DNA of 64,000 nt from Cylicocyclus nassatus (Eukaryota > Nematoda > Chromadorea > Rhabditida > Strongylidae): positions 7,788,880 through 7,852,879 of the forward strand of contig CATQJL010000112.1 of assembly GCA_958299035.1 (NCBI GenBank), read 5' to 3'. Shown here piece by piece: positions 23,458 through 33,667 of the stretch. Made by a program: the position numbers and the translations under genes. How positions within the stretch are numbered: the first letter of the stretch is position 1; each line of letters opens with the position of its first letter. Below the pieces are notes generated by a model that worked only from the letters and a program-made list of their open reading frames with translations, had not been told where the DNA came from and did no database searches.

Positions 23458-24332
23458 GGACAAGGCAAGAGATATGTTGACAAAAGTCTTGGAGGCAACT
23501 CCAAACGATGTTGAAGTTTTGTGACTGTTACTGAAGCATTGTGACTGTTACTGTTGCTTAGTCACATCACATTGCTTCCAGTATTGCTTAGCGAGATTAG
23601 GGACTGATAAGGCTAGGTAAGCATGTAAATGTGAAATGTTTGAGTCACATAGCTTCTTCTTTACTGTTTATGTGACTTTCAATTACAATTTGCAGAATCG
23701 CTTTTGAACAAGCGTTGGAATTGCAAAATGACAATGTTTGTGCTCTCTCAGCACTTGCCATTTTGGATTACAATACGCATACTGTCGAGGGATCCCAAAG
23801 TGCAGTGGCTTGTCTAGGCCAAGCGTATAGTCTGGAGCCGGAGAATCCGGTTGTCTTGGTCCATCTTGCCAACCACTTCTTCTTCAAAGGAGTCAGTGCA
23901 GAAATTCTTTGAATTAATTACGAATTATCTATAAAAGGGACCTTTTAAATTTGTCCAAGCTGTTACATCGAGGTGTTTATCGCTTTATCTGAAGGCATCA
24001 CTTTTTCAGGAAATGAACAAGGTTGAACGGTTAGCGTGGCATGCAATGAGTATGACGGAAAGTGACGAAATCAAGGCCGAAGCTTGTTACATTCTTGCGC
24101 GGTTTTTCCATTTCAACAGAGACTATGAAAAGGCGTTCAAGGTAAGTTGCATATGCAAGAATTTCAATCCATGTCATCATCGTGTCCTAGTACTATTATC
24201 AAGCAACTACGTTGAATCATCCTACTTTCGTTTTGCCCCAGTATGGCCTTGGACCTCGGAATTCGAAGATGTTTGGATGAATATAGCTCATGTATATATC
24301 GCACTTGGACAATATGTCCCTGCTTTGCAAAT
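23458..24332 (+). pseudogene. ctr-9: CTR9 (PAF1 complex TPR protein) gene fragments with introns
   Basis: Three exons match the TPR region of CTR9, a subunit of the RNA polymerase II-associated PAF1 complex. Exon 23696-23891 includes QALELQNDNVCALSALAIL, LGQAYSLEPENPVVL and LANHFFFKG. Exon 24010-24141 includes NKVERLAWHAM and the DYEKAFK end. Exon 24191 starts YYYQATTLNHPTFVLP and YGLG, then, after a frameshift and loss of roughly 500 residues of the normal protein, jumps to EFEDVWMNIAHVYIALGQYV. Introns are intact: 49 nt (24142-24190) with GTAAGT and TAG. A further TPR piece (ARDMLTKVLEATPNDVEVL) at about 23458-23521 lies upstream although its counterpart comes later in CTR9, so order is rearranged. 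The copy cannot encode CTR9. It lies wholly between the end modules of the transposon. Confidence 0.85.
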
Positions 24333-24760
24333 GTGAGTTTATGGCGTTCCTCGCTGTTTTGTTTCATGTTGCACAGAATGCTTTTTTGATCTTTTTGTCA
24401 TTTTCTTACCATGTTAAAACCATATGCTTATACTGTAGTGTTACAAGGTTCTTTTTGCAACTAGGAAATTAGTTTTTCTTTGAATATTCTTATCACTCCT
24501 AGTATGGTTTTTGTAATATGAATTAACTGTTGTACGTATGCTGGAGATAGATAGATAGATTTTTCGAAAGTTTGATAAATTTGAAATAAATGTCTTATCT
24601 CTTCGTTCTTTCTTCTATCTTTATCCACAAACGCTAGGGGTGAGAGGGAGGGGGTAGAGTACGGGGTGAGGGTCGCGCTAAACTCCTACCCGGGGGGGGG
24701 GGGGTCCTATTCGGCTTATTTGGGTGGGGTTTAGAGACAAAATTGGGGTTTGGAGCTTAA

Positions 24761-25115
24761 AGGCAGCGTCCAGGCAAGTCTGGACCTATGGGGATTTTAC
24801 ATGGAAAGTATTTTGGGGCCCTAACTAAGCCACTACCCAACCGGCAGCTCAAGTAGTGCTCTAACGCCTGAGATATTCTGCTCGAAACCGGACCCCGCGA
24901 CCGTGTTTCGCATGGATTCATGGCGCAAAGAGTGGATCCTGGCGCGAAACTGCCATGAATCCATGCGAGTACGTTCGCGGGGGTCTGTTTCGAGGGGAAT
25001 ATCTCAGCCATTGGAGCACTACCTGAGCTGCTGCTTCGGCAGTGCCTTAGTTAGGGCCCCAAAAGTACTTTCCATGTAAAAGCCCCATAGGTCCAGATCT
25101 GCCTGGAAGCTGCCT
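24761..25115. mobile_element. TTAA-duplicating MITE nested in the right module
   Basis: The ends AGGCAGCGTCCAGGC and GCCTGGAAGCTGCCT are inverted repeats flanked by TTAA (24757-24760 and 25116-25119). The whole element is a foldback (CCCCATAGGTCCAGA arms). The related module at 55840-56235 lacks it and reads straight through (CCCTAAATAAGCTCC). Confidence 0.85.
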
Positions 25116-25135
25116 TTAATTAGGGCTAATTACAG

Positions 25136-25285
25136 TATGCCGCGATCGGGGGGCTCCGGCGCACAAAATCGGGGGGCTCCGGAGCAGAAAATGGGAGGTA
25201 TCCGGAGCAGAAAATGGGGGGTATCCGGAGCAGAAATGGGAGGTCTCCGCCGGAGAAATGGGAGGGCTCCGCCGGACGAATGGGT
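25136..25285 (-). repeat. 23-bp minisatellite in the right module
   Basis: Units of CTCCGGAGCAGAAAATGGGA type alternate with variants (CGCACAAAATCGGGGGG). The unit is the same as in the left module. Confidence 0.8.
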
Positions 25286-25354
25286 GACCCACCGCTGGGG
25301 AAACGCCGCGACCCTGCCATTTCCCCAGCGGAGGGGTCCGATCCATTGTCTGAG

Positions 25355-25957
25355 TGATAGGTAAGCGATTGCTAGCATGGCAGTTGATCCTTCTCGCTAA
25401 TCCTGGTGGCGCTATCTCCTATTGCTTAACTTGGGAACGCGATCAAGAACACTAGTACAACAGAGACTCAACTGCCAATACATTACACTAGCTAAGTAGC
25501 ACATTTTCAGGAATGCCAAACTTTCTCGTATAGTACCGGGTTGTAGAGGATAGGTGCCCTCATAAATGCTGCAGTTTTTTTGTTGGTTTTTTTTGGCAGA
25601 TAAACAATGTGATGGTATTTGAACACTTGTTGAGCCTTATGCTTTACAAAAGTGAAGCAAATGCGAATAACTTAAGCAAGTTTCGTTTCTATACACATCA
25701 AAAATCAAAGTCCAAATCCTATACAATGATCAAAAATCGTACCAAAAAACCAGTGTGAGGCGAACAAAAGAATTCTAAATGGTCGCATACATGCTGCTAA
25801 TAGCTATGAATGCACTCTCTCACACACAAGGGTGCTTATTCCACATCACAACATTGTAATATACACGCCTGAATATGGCGCATTCTACCATTCGCAAGCG
25901 CTTCAAACGACCTCGGACATTCAAAAAGTACTAGAGCTATTTAGCATTTGATGTTAA
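25355..25957. other. No feature recognised
   Basis: Spacer flanking the large transposon; no gene or repeat supported. Confidence 0.3.
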
Positions 25958-26292
25958 AGGCACCGTCCATCCTAAGTTGAGGGTGTTGAGCTTTATACAG
26001 CATATAATAGTAGGGACCCCTATCAATCCACTGCCCTAGTCGCAGCTCAAAATGCCGCTTCGGGAGAGAGAAAGTCGCTTCGGAATAGCAGATGCACGAG
26101 AACGCCCATCCATGCCCGCCCATTTGTGGCGCCCATCCAGTCACCGTTCCGGAAAGCAGGCCTGTGGGTTCTCCGGAACGGGGATTGTCGGGATTTCCGC
26201 GCATTCTCGACTTCATATTCGGAATCAGGGACATGAGAAGACCCTAAAACGACAAAAACGTGGAAGTCGTAAATCTGGGTGGAACGATGCCT
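25958..26292. mobile_element. TTAA-duplicating MITE
   Basis: The ends AGGCACCGTCCATCC and GGAACGATGCCT are inverted, flanked by TTAA (25954-25957 and 26293-26296). It contains a GCCCATCCATGCCCGCCC segment and inverted GGTTCTCCGGAACGG pieces. Confidence 0.7.
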
Positions 26293-26900
26293 TTAACAGA
26301 CTTTCGAAATCAGTCAGTTCAAAAGTGCTTGAGAGTGTGTGAGCACCAGTTTGAAGATGTTGCACACTTCCTTATGCTTCCCATGGTGAATGCGCATTCT
26401 ATGGGAATCAACGAGTAATGACTGCAATTATAATTTTTGCCAATGTATTATAAGCTATGACATGACAACATGCTCTTTAGCGTCGTCCTCAGGGTCATAC
26501 AGCTCCTGCAATTTCTCTAATGGCTCCCTCCATTAGAGAAAAAACTCTCGCAAAGTTTCAAGTGGTTGTGGCCAAAACAAAAACCTGCAATCGGTCAGTT
26601 CAACTTGTGTCACATTCTTATCCTTTAGTACTCAACACATCATTCTCAGCATCCGTTTTATCATTCTAGCTTGAAGAACTTTTTTTAGGAAGGAAGAAGA
26701 GCTCAATCAATTTTGTCTCATAGCATTTATCAATTGGAAAGAGAAGGCGAAGAGTGTAGCGGGACATCTGGTTTGGTTTGACAGCCATCTGTGTTCTTCA
26801 AATTTCTTCTAGAAGGTATTGAAATTTCAAAAATGCGATCTCGCATTAAGCTCGGTGATTGTGTATTTTTTCCTTTCTATCTCCTCTCCTTTCTCCCTTT
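26293..26900. other. No feature recognised
   Basis: Spacer with a short hairpin at about 26510-26545 (CTAATGGCTCCCTCCATTAG). No gene supported. Confidence 0.3.
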
Positions 26901-27316
26901 CTATTACACCCCTGTGCCAAATTCCAGCCCCCTAGCTCAAATTTTCAAAAAATCGATAAAATCGATAAAAGTAATGGACGATCCTGAAAACTAATATTGT
27001 GTTCGTAATCAGCATGCTCGATTACCCCCCTGTGCAAACTCCCAGCCCCGCAGGTCAAACTTTACAAAAAAAATCGATAAAATCGATAAAAGTAATGGAC
27101 GATCCTGAAAACTAATGTTGTATTCGGAATCCCCATGCTCACTTCCCCCCTGTGCCAACTCCTAGCCCTGTAGGTGAACTCTGCAAAAAAATCGATAAAA
27201 ATCGGTAAAATCGACATCGATCGATAACGAAAAGTGGACTATGACACCCGCCGGGGCCCGAAGTGTATGTGTGCCAAGTTTGGTCCGGATACGGCGGAGC
27301 CGGGTAAGCCAGCTAG
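26901..27316 (+). mobile_element. Helitron-like copy with internal tandem units
   Basis: The 3' end (ATACGGCGGAGCCGGGTAAG, CCAGCTAG, then T) matches the copy at 6604. The body repeats a unit of about 119 bp three times, each starting CCCCTGTGCMAAYTCCAGCCC and including AATCGATAAAATCGATAAAAG. The 5' TC end was not found. Confidence 0.65.
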
Positions 27317-29204
27317 TTACTAATAATCCCGCAAAGAAGGTTGCGGTTCCACGAAAGTTGAACCTCAGGCCGTCCTGCTCCATTCAAAGAAATGAGATTT
27401 TCTCCATGTATCACAAGTCTGCTCATTCACTTCTTCGCTTTGACGGCCGCAAATGAATGTCGGCTGCTTTATGCTTGCGCGAGAAGTGCTGCATCATTGC
27501 AGTTACACTGAAGAGCCTCGACTTTAAGGTTGGTAGCCTTGTACAACTGGTCAAAGGACTACCTCAAGGTGCCTCATGCATCCTACAGTTGGCAGATCTT
27601 ACATTAGCTTATATGGAGTACGAGTGCATCAAAAGGCAGACGAGAAACCCAAGTTATAGAAATAGTCTATATAGCTTTACGTATACATACTACACGTCAC
27701 CAAAAACATATTCGTTTGAGAACGAATCACAAGAAATATATCAACCCTTTGGAGTTAGAAAAAGCCAAAATCGCCTAGAAAAACGAACTTTTTAGACCTC
27801 GCAAACAAAGTAGTTTAGATAGTATCAGCACAACAAAGCACCTTTGAAGTGCACATGTATTCTAAGTGGGAATCCAGCATACTCATCATTAATATATTGT
27901 TGAACACTTGTACCTCTAAAGTTTTCAAAATCTATAAAAATTGCTCAAACTTTTTCAAAATTTAGGGACAGTATAGTTAAACTATGTGAAAAGTTCAAAA
28001 GACTGGAATGGCTGGAAATGTTGCACTTTCTTGAATGCTTACTATCAAACATTATACGACAGACCTTTTTTATGCATGGAACTGGTTTCCTTTGACAGTT
28101 AACTTCTCCCGATTACATGTCCTTGTGCATGTTTACAACATTCTGCATTCCTCTTGCTTCCCTCAACGTTTGCAAACTTTTGAAGTTTCCTTGGAAGCTA
28201 CTGATGAGGGGCACCAAGAAAAATACGCTATCGATATAATTCTTAGCCCCGAACCGCTTAGCGTGAAAATGCCAAGGACCAAAAACGCATCTTCTCATTT
28301 CATAACTTTTTATCATGTGTGAAGTCCCCATAAGCATCCTTTACTGGGTGGTATAAAACCTTCCTCTGAATGTTGAAGCAAAACTGCTCTCGTGTGGAGG
28401 TGCTCAGTTATAGTTAAAGGCAGTGGCTCAGCAAATCTCAACCTAGTCATATTTCCGCTTACTTGGGGTTATTCATTACGCTGATCCCGAAAATCCACTT
28501 TTGAAAGCTTGAAAACGGCGAAAATAAGCGTTTTCTAATGCCCTTCCCTTTGGAATTGGACGAGTAGAGCAAGGCCGATGACGCTGAATCGTTGCAGGAC
28601 CCAATGGTTGTAGCGTTGCGGCGGGCAGCCTCCAATGGTGAGAAGAAAATTGCCAACTCATCCAGATGCGTGTAAGATTGGCCAGCGCGTGTAAGGTTGA
28701 GAGCGATTCTCTCGGCAGTGAAAGCATGCTGTGCAACCGCGATTGCACTGTTTTCATACTTGGGCGATAAGGAACCATATTTTACGCATGTCAACATCAC
28801 CTCCGTAATCCTTTTGCATTGCGCAAGAAGAAACAGGTTTTGAAGTGCTGTGATATGCAAAAGACAATTGCTCGGACCCTACAGCAGGAATCTGAAGATC
28901 TTTCAGGTTCCGTGGAGCACTCTCAACTACTGGAGCTGCCAGATAAGGCGGGGCGTGGGCCCTGCACTGAAGCTAGCGGCACAGTCTAAACACAGGGTTT
29001 CCCGGAAATTGAGCAAAGTGTTCTCCGGCAGTTCCTTAAACTCCCTCAGACAGTCGATGCATTCATTTGCGGCCGTCAAAGCGAAGAAGTGAATGAGCAG
29101 ACTTGTGATACATGGAGAAAAAATTTTATTTCTTTGAATGGAGCAAAACGGCTTGAGGTTCAACTTTCGTGGAACCGCAACCTTCTTTGCGGGATTATTA
29201 GTAA
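27317..29204. mobile_element. Segment bounded by 140-bp inverted repeats
   Basis: Left (27317-27458) and right (29061-29204) arms are near-identical inverted copies, with outer ends TTACTAATAATCCCGC and GCGGGATTATTAGTAA. The left arm starts directly after the CTAG end of a Helitron, so its true outer limit may have been displaced. The 1.6-kb interior has several open frames (for example VSLEATDEGHQEKYAIDIIL on plus near 28190) but no recognisable gene. A left end of the TTAAAGGCAGTG MITE family lies at 28414. Confidence 0.5.
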
Positions 29205-29626
29205 TGATCCCTAAAAGTGTCGTAGTCAACAAATCTCTGGCGATATCAGTCATACTAACATGTCAGCATTAACAATAAACACATTTGATTTGAAGACTGA
29301 CATTGTTGACAACCCTAACTTTGAAAAGGCACAACCTCGGTAGTTGTTGTAGTAGCATTACAGCACTTTTCATCAAGCGAGGTCTGCGCTCTTGTAGGTC
29401 TTCCATTCCCTCCAGTCTGAAGCTTGCTCTTCGTTCAGACAAAAATTTTCATGTCTACTCTAGTACTGTTTAGCCATCCAATTTAGGTATTGCTCTTATT
29501 GTTAAGCATAGAAGTCACTGTTTAGTATACCATGTTAGATCGTTCTGGCAGTCCTCGGGTTTCGAGAAAATTTCACGCAAAATATTCTAGTACATTTCGA
29601 ACATGCACTCAACTCTCTTCTTTCAG
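29205..29626. other. No feature recognised
   Basis: Possible intron or promoter upstream of the exon at 29627. Confidence 0.3.
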
Positions 29627-29779
29627 AAAGGCAAGAAATTTTTTTGATTCGGTTTTAGCAAATAAGCAAGTTGTTCTTCGTTTCTGTGATATAATCAACG
29701 TTTGCCGTGCAGAAGAAAGTTCCTTAGCGCAGTATGTTCAAAAAAAATTTGTTCAAACTTTACAAGAGATCATATTCAG
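29627..29779 (+). CDS. Probable internal exon of an unrecognised protein
   Basis: A strong acceptor (CTCTCTTCTTTCAG) precedes a 153-nt open segment that ends at a CAG|GTGAAC donor. After one extra base the frame reads KARNFFDSVLANKQVVLRFC and continues DIINVCRAEESSLAQYVQKK to QTLQEIIF, leaving two bases at the end. The composition is that of a helical protein (HEAT- or TPR-like in feel), but no family is recognised. No partner exon was located. It might belong to a live gene whose other exons are short, or be another captured fragment. Confidence 0.45.
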
Positions 29780-30045
29780 GTGAACATTTCGAGGAACATT
29801 CCTAGCATAAACTGTACATAATCCTCGAGATTCTCTCATAAGGAATGTCAAGAAGAAAGAGTTGGAATCATTCCTAAATAGGATAACTAGCGAAGGTGAC
29901 TGCTTTATCGACAAAACATAATTTAAGTATCAAAAATCAGCTAAAAGCTCTCGAACTCGAATATATGTAAAATGTAACAACTATGTGTGATAAAGAAACA
30001 CATCATGGAATCATCTACACGCCTCTATCATTTTGATAATAATAT
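29780..30045. other. No feature recognised
   Basis: Sequence downstream of the candidate exon; no repeat identified. Confidence 0.3.
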
Positions 30046-30490
30046 CGGCTGGTTGATGAGTGTTTTTTATTCGAATGTCTCGTTCATTCGACAACTCGGA
30101 AGAATAAATTATTCGAATTGAATATGCGAGGAACTGTAAAATAAAGTTATTCAATTATACAAATATCGAGAAATTTCGGAAATCCTTGTTCTAATACTTG
30201 AATCGACTATTGCGATTAAATACTCCAACATTGCATGTGAGTATTCGAATATTTATTGCATTCGATATTTAATGCTATTCAGTTGTTCTTTTATGCAATT
30301 ATTCGATCTTTTTTTAATCGAATATTCGAAAGTTCGAGTTTTTGAATGTGCCCATATTCGAATATTCGAATTCGAATAGTATAAAAATCGAAGTCGACCA
30401 ATATTCGTTCATTTGGGGATCTCTCAAAATTCAACTATTCATTCGTTCGATAAATTTTCAAAAATATTATCTAATATTTGTTCATTCGAT
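30046..30490. repeat. ATTCGAAT-rich AT low-complexity region
   Basis: The palindromic ATTCGAATA/ATTCGATA motif recurs more than twenty times at irregular spacing. A shorter stretch of the same kind is at 41860-41960. Confidence 0.7.
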
Positions 30491-30889
30491 GAAGATTTGC
30501 GTTCGTCACAACTATATCACAAACTAGCAAAAAGCATAGCTCATGGTTTGGTTTCGGTAAAAATCTTGCGAAAATCTGTTACATTTACATTTCTGGAAAA
30601 GAAGGTGGTTGGGACTACATATTAGTTTCTCAATGCTGGTAGTTGTATGGTTGAAAAGGTCATGCGAAAATGGTAATAAAATTTAAGTAGGCAGAGCCTA
30701 CTGCCTACTAGTCTACTAGCCATTTGTGCCATCAAGGATCGTTCTATAAGACCACTTAGGGTGCATGTGTTTTTGAAAAATATGAATGAGACTACTTATG
30801 GCTTTGATTTCACAGCGCACGCAGCTGCTAAGAGGTTCAAGATGGAATACGGCACTGATGGCTGGCTGACGAAAACCGTGAATTGCATT

Positions 30890-31440
30890 TTCATGCAAAA
30901 TGATTAGCATATTCATAATCAGCATGGCAAATAACCCCACCACACCAATTTTCAGCGAATTTTATGATTTTCGCCCAACTACCGTATCCCCACCGTAACC
31001 ACGTTATGTGGCACCGTAGCGAAAAATGAACATTGTAGTCGTTATCGGCGTGCCAAATAATCCCAGTGTACCGAGTTTCAGCAAATTTTGTGACTTTCGC
31101 CCAACTACCGTGTTCCTACCGTAACCTTGTTATGTGGGCGAATGTCGATAAATGAGCATCGGATTCGTGATCAGCGTGCCAAGAAACCCCACAATACCAA
31201 TTCACTCGATTTAGTAATTTTCGCCCAACTACCGTGTAGCTACCGTAATTCCAATTTGTGGCCCTGTAGCAAAAAATAGATATCATAATCGTGATCAGCG
31301 TGCCAAAAAACCCCATTGTACCAAGTTTCAAGCAATTTTGTGACTTTCGCACAACTACCGTATACCTACCGTAACCCCCTTATGTGGGCGAATGGCCAAA
31401 AATGAGCATCGGATTCGTGATCAGCGCGTCGGATAACCCC
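30890..31440 (+). repeat. Tandem array, about 125-bp unit, about four copies
   Basis: CGCCCAACTACCGT-like motifs recur at about 30973, 31099, 31223 and 31349 (spacing 124-126 bp). Each unit also has GTGATCAGCGTGCCAAAWAACCCC followed by TACCAAGTTTCA. This resembles the AATCAGCATGCTCGATTACC / CTGTGCCAACTCC section of the Helitron-like family, so the array may be an amplified diverged internal unit. Confidence 0.75.
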
Positions 31441-31890
31441 CGGGACCAAAATTTTTCAAAATTTAAAATTTTTGTGTTCAACGGTGCACCATGATACCCC
31501 CATCATGCTTCATGAAACTCGGAGCAAAATCTACCCTGGAGGACTTTTTTCTGGACCTCTGCGTTTACGCACTATTTCTCTTTCTCTAACCAAACTCGGA
31601 GTTAATCCGAGTTTCACGCGAGCCTGAAACGCGCAGCAAACTCAGAGTTAACGCGCAGCTGAGCTGCGCGTTTCGTCGCGTAGCGTCTCGCGTGGAGCGA
31701 ATTACGCTACGTTTCCACACTTGGCATAAAGTACGTCTTGCGGGGTATCCTGCCATATCACCCTTTCCCCAATTTGGTTTGTTTATGCAGGTGTTAATGG
31801 TAACTGAAAGGTGCGTGTTAACTCAGAGTTAACTCTGAGTTAACTCTGAGTTTGAGCTGCGCGTTTCGACAGGTTTACTACCGGCCCAGA
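31441..31890. repeat. Inverted repeats with ACTCAGAGTTAAC motif
   Basis: Inverted and direct copies of AAACTCAGAGTTAACGCGCAGC and GAGCTGCGCGTTTCG lie between about 31590 and 31875, with TTAACTCTGAG repeated three times. This may be a MITE with eroded ends. Confidence 0.5.
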
Positions 31891-32448
31891 TTTAGTCGTC
31901 GCGATTTCGTGCCGCCACCATCAAAATGTTTTTCGACCACATCGCGACGATAAAATCACTGCAGATATATCCAGGAATAGTAACGGGTGCGACTCCGGTT
32001 GAAATGTGGCTAAGTATCTGAAAGCAATCGGCTGATTGGATGCATCGAGAATTCACAGCGCGATTTGGATAGTGCGATTGTCTATTTTTCGAATACGCAT
32101 CTCGCAAGAAAGACGTAGCATGAATGCATTAGTTTACAAAAGCTATGCCCTATGTAGAAGTTTGAGCAGCCTAGATGGGTCAGAACGGGGCACAGCTCAT
32201 TCGGGGTGTTTTCAAGAGAGCGTCTGAGTTTCTTCAATGCGCAATCGCCAACAGAGTCGTGCACGTTCCCAATGCGGCTTCGTTATGCAACAAAGTGCGG
32301 AAAATCCTTGAATAGGCTGTAAGAGCTCACATAAGTTTCACTTAAAAGTTGAAGAGGAAACGGGTTAATCCTTTTCTGCTGTCAAAACTCAGGCAGGTAC
32401 GGTACACCTGCGTTTTTAATGCTGATGGGTTTCAAATTTATAAGAAAA

Positions 32449-33014
32449 TTACCTGGGATAACCGGTCTCCGTAATTAACCATAATGCATAATCCGATACA
32501 CAAACGCCTGCGCATTTTCTTGTACTATCGTTCGTCGCCAAATTCTGGACAGCGATTGAAAAGAAGATGGAAAACATTTTGTCACACAACCCACTCATAA
32601 ATATTTGTATAAATATTGCGAGTTGGATCCTCCTGTTGCCTTCGCGCAAACCAATCGACATAGGGAAGAACGGTGTCATCATAATTCCAAAAAAATTCTT
32701 TCAAACGATTACACAAAATTTTTTGTTAAAACGCTGGTACAACTTTCGCAATCAAGCAACCTTTTTGGAAGCCATTGATCAGAAGATCTGCTGTTTTTGA
32801 GAAATTTTCGAAGGCCCTGCTGAACCATTACTTGTGCATTTTCAGCAAGCTGTGATGTTGGACTTGCCAGGTTTATATCTACGTCAGCAGGATCACTTAT
32901 GGATTTGGGTTCTTTATTAGGATCATTTCTCCATTCAGGGCGGAAGGGAATGCTAGGATTAGGATCTCGCCAAACGTACCAACCAATGTAATAAGTCATC
33001 TCATATTCAATCAG
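32449..33014 (-). CDS. Two candidate exons of an unrecognised gene
   Basis: On the minus strand an acceptor (CTAATTGACAG) at 33015 opens a phase-0 frame LIEYEMTYYIGWYVWRDPNP that continues through PFRPEWRNDPNKEPKSISDP to QLAENAQVMVQQGLRKFL (about 32790). Further on, a second open segment (about 32690-32595) reads FFWNYDDTVLPYVDWFARRQ and EDPTRNIYTNIYEWV. Both have strongly protein-like, non-repetitive composition rich in Trp, Tyr, Pro and Asp. I could not find a splice that joins them in phase, and the first segment runs to a stop. Either an unusual intron or gene decay is possible. No family is recognised. Confidence 0.4.
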
Positions 33015-33667
33015 CTGTCAATTAGGCGTCATTGAGCAATTTGTTCGTATGTAATGTCAACCTTAGACTACTGATAGAGGTACTAAGGATGGTGTTGTCG
33101 AAAGGAAAGCGCTCGATGCGTCATGACTTCGACTGACATGAAGACTTTGATTTTATGGTCGTCAAAAGAGTATTTTTCGCTTGAAAGAAGCTCCGACTAC
33201 GGAGCTCAGTCGGCAATAGCAAATTGCGAATATTAAGGATACAGCACAGATTTTCAACCAAAGTTCCGCAGGTTCTGCAAGCTATCATCCAAAGATGACT
33301 TACGCCTCAAGGAGTAAATTGTTGTTATTTTTCGAGTATTATTGTGTGGAGCATGTTGTATCTCTTGAGCTGATCAGCGCTGCCTAGCACCACTACGCAT
33401 CAAGAACGTGTCTCAAGCCAGCGTTTCATTCGCAATTTTATTTTTTTCATAAAGAGGTGGCAGCAATTTTTGGACAATCCAAAATTGGTGCGGGTTTTCG
33501 AAAATGCGTTTTGCGCAACACTTATTTAGAAGGGGGACGGGATAACACAGCGATCGCCGACGTCGCGCTCTCTTAAATCTTGGGTCGGCTTAGATAAAAG
33601 GCTTGCTTAGATTTTGCGTATGCCCTGTATTTCATCGCTTTACGATAAAGTAAACGTCACAAAAATA
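33015..33667. other. No feature recognised
   Basis: Upstream side of the minus-strand candidate gene; no supported promoter element or repeat. Confidence 0.3.

Larger units (their letters stand above)
21826..25354 (+). mobile_element. Large CTCAGACA-family transposon carrying CTR9 gene fragments
   Basis: The ends are identical inverted repeats over about 31 bp (CTCAGACAATGGATCGGACC, continuing CCTCCGCTGGG), flanked by TG on both sides. The left module (21826 to about 22543) matches, in inverse, 57852-58557; the right module (about 24575 to 25354) matches, in inverse, 55840-56235. Each module has a 23-bp minisatellite. Between them lie CTR9 exons with introns and a nested TA-flanked MITE (22638-23353). 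A TTAA MITE is nested in the right module. No transposase is present. The second large element has the same end modules but plexin exons inside. The inference is a gene-capturing, non-autonomous DNA transposon. Confidence 0.75.

Noticed and set aside
28035..28337. Possible Argonaute-like N-terminal segment (YAIDIILSPEPLSVKMPR)
   Set aside because: The similarity is too short and no PAZ/Piwi exon follows; it was left as unassigned interior of an inverted-repeat unit.
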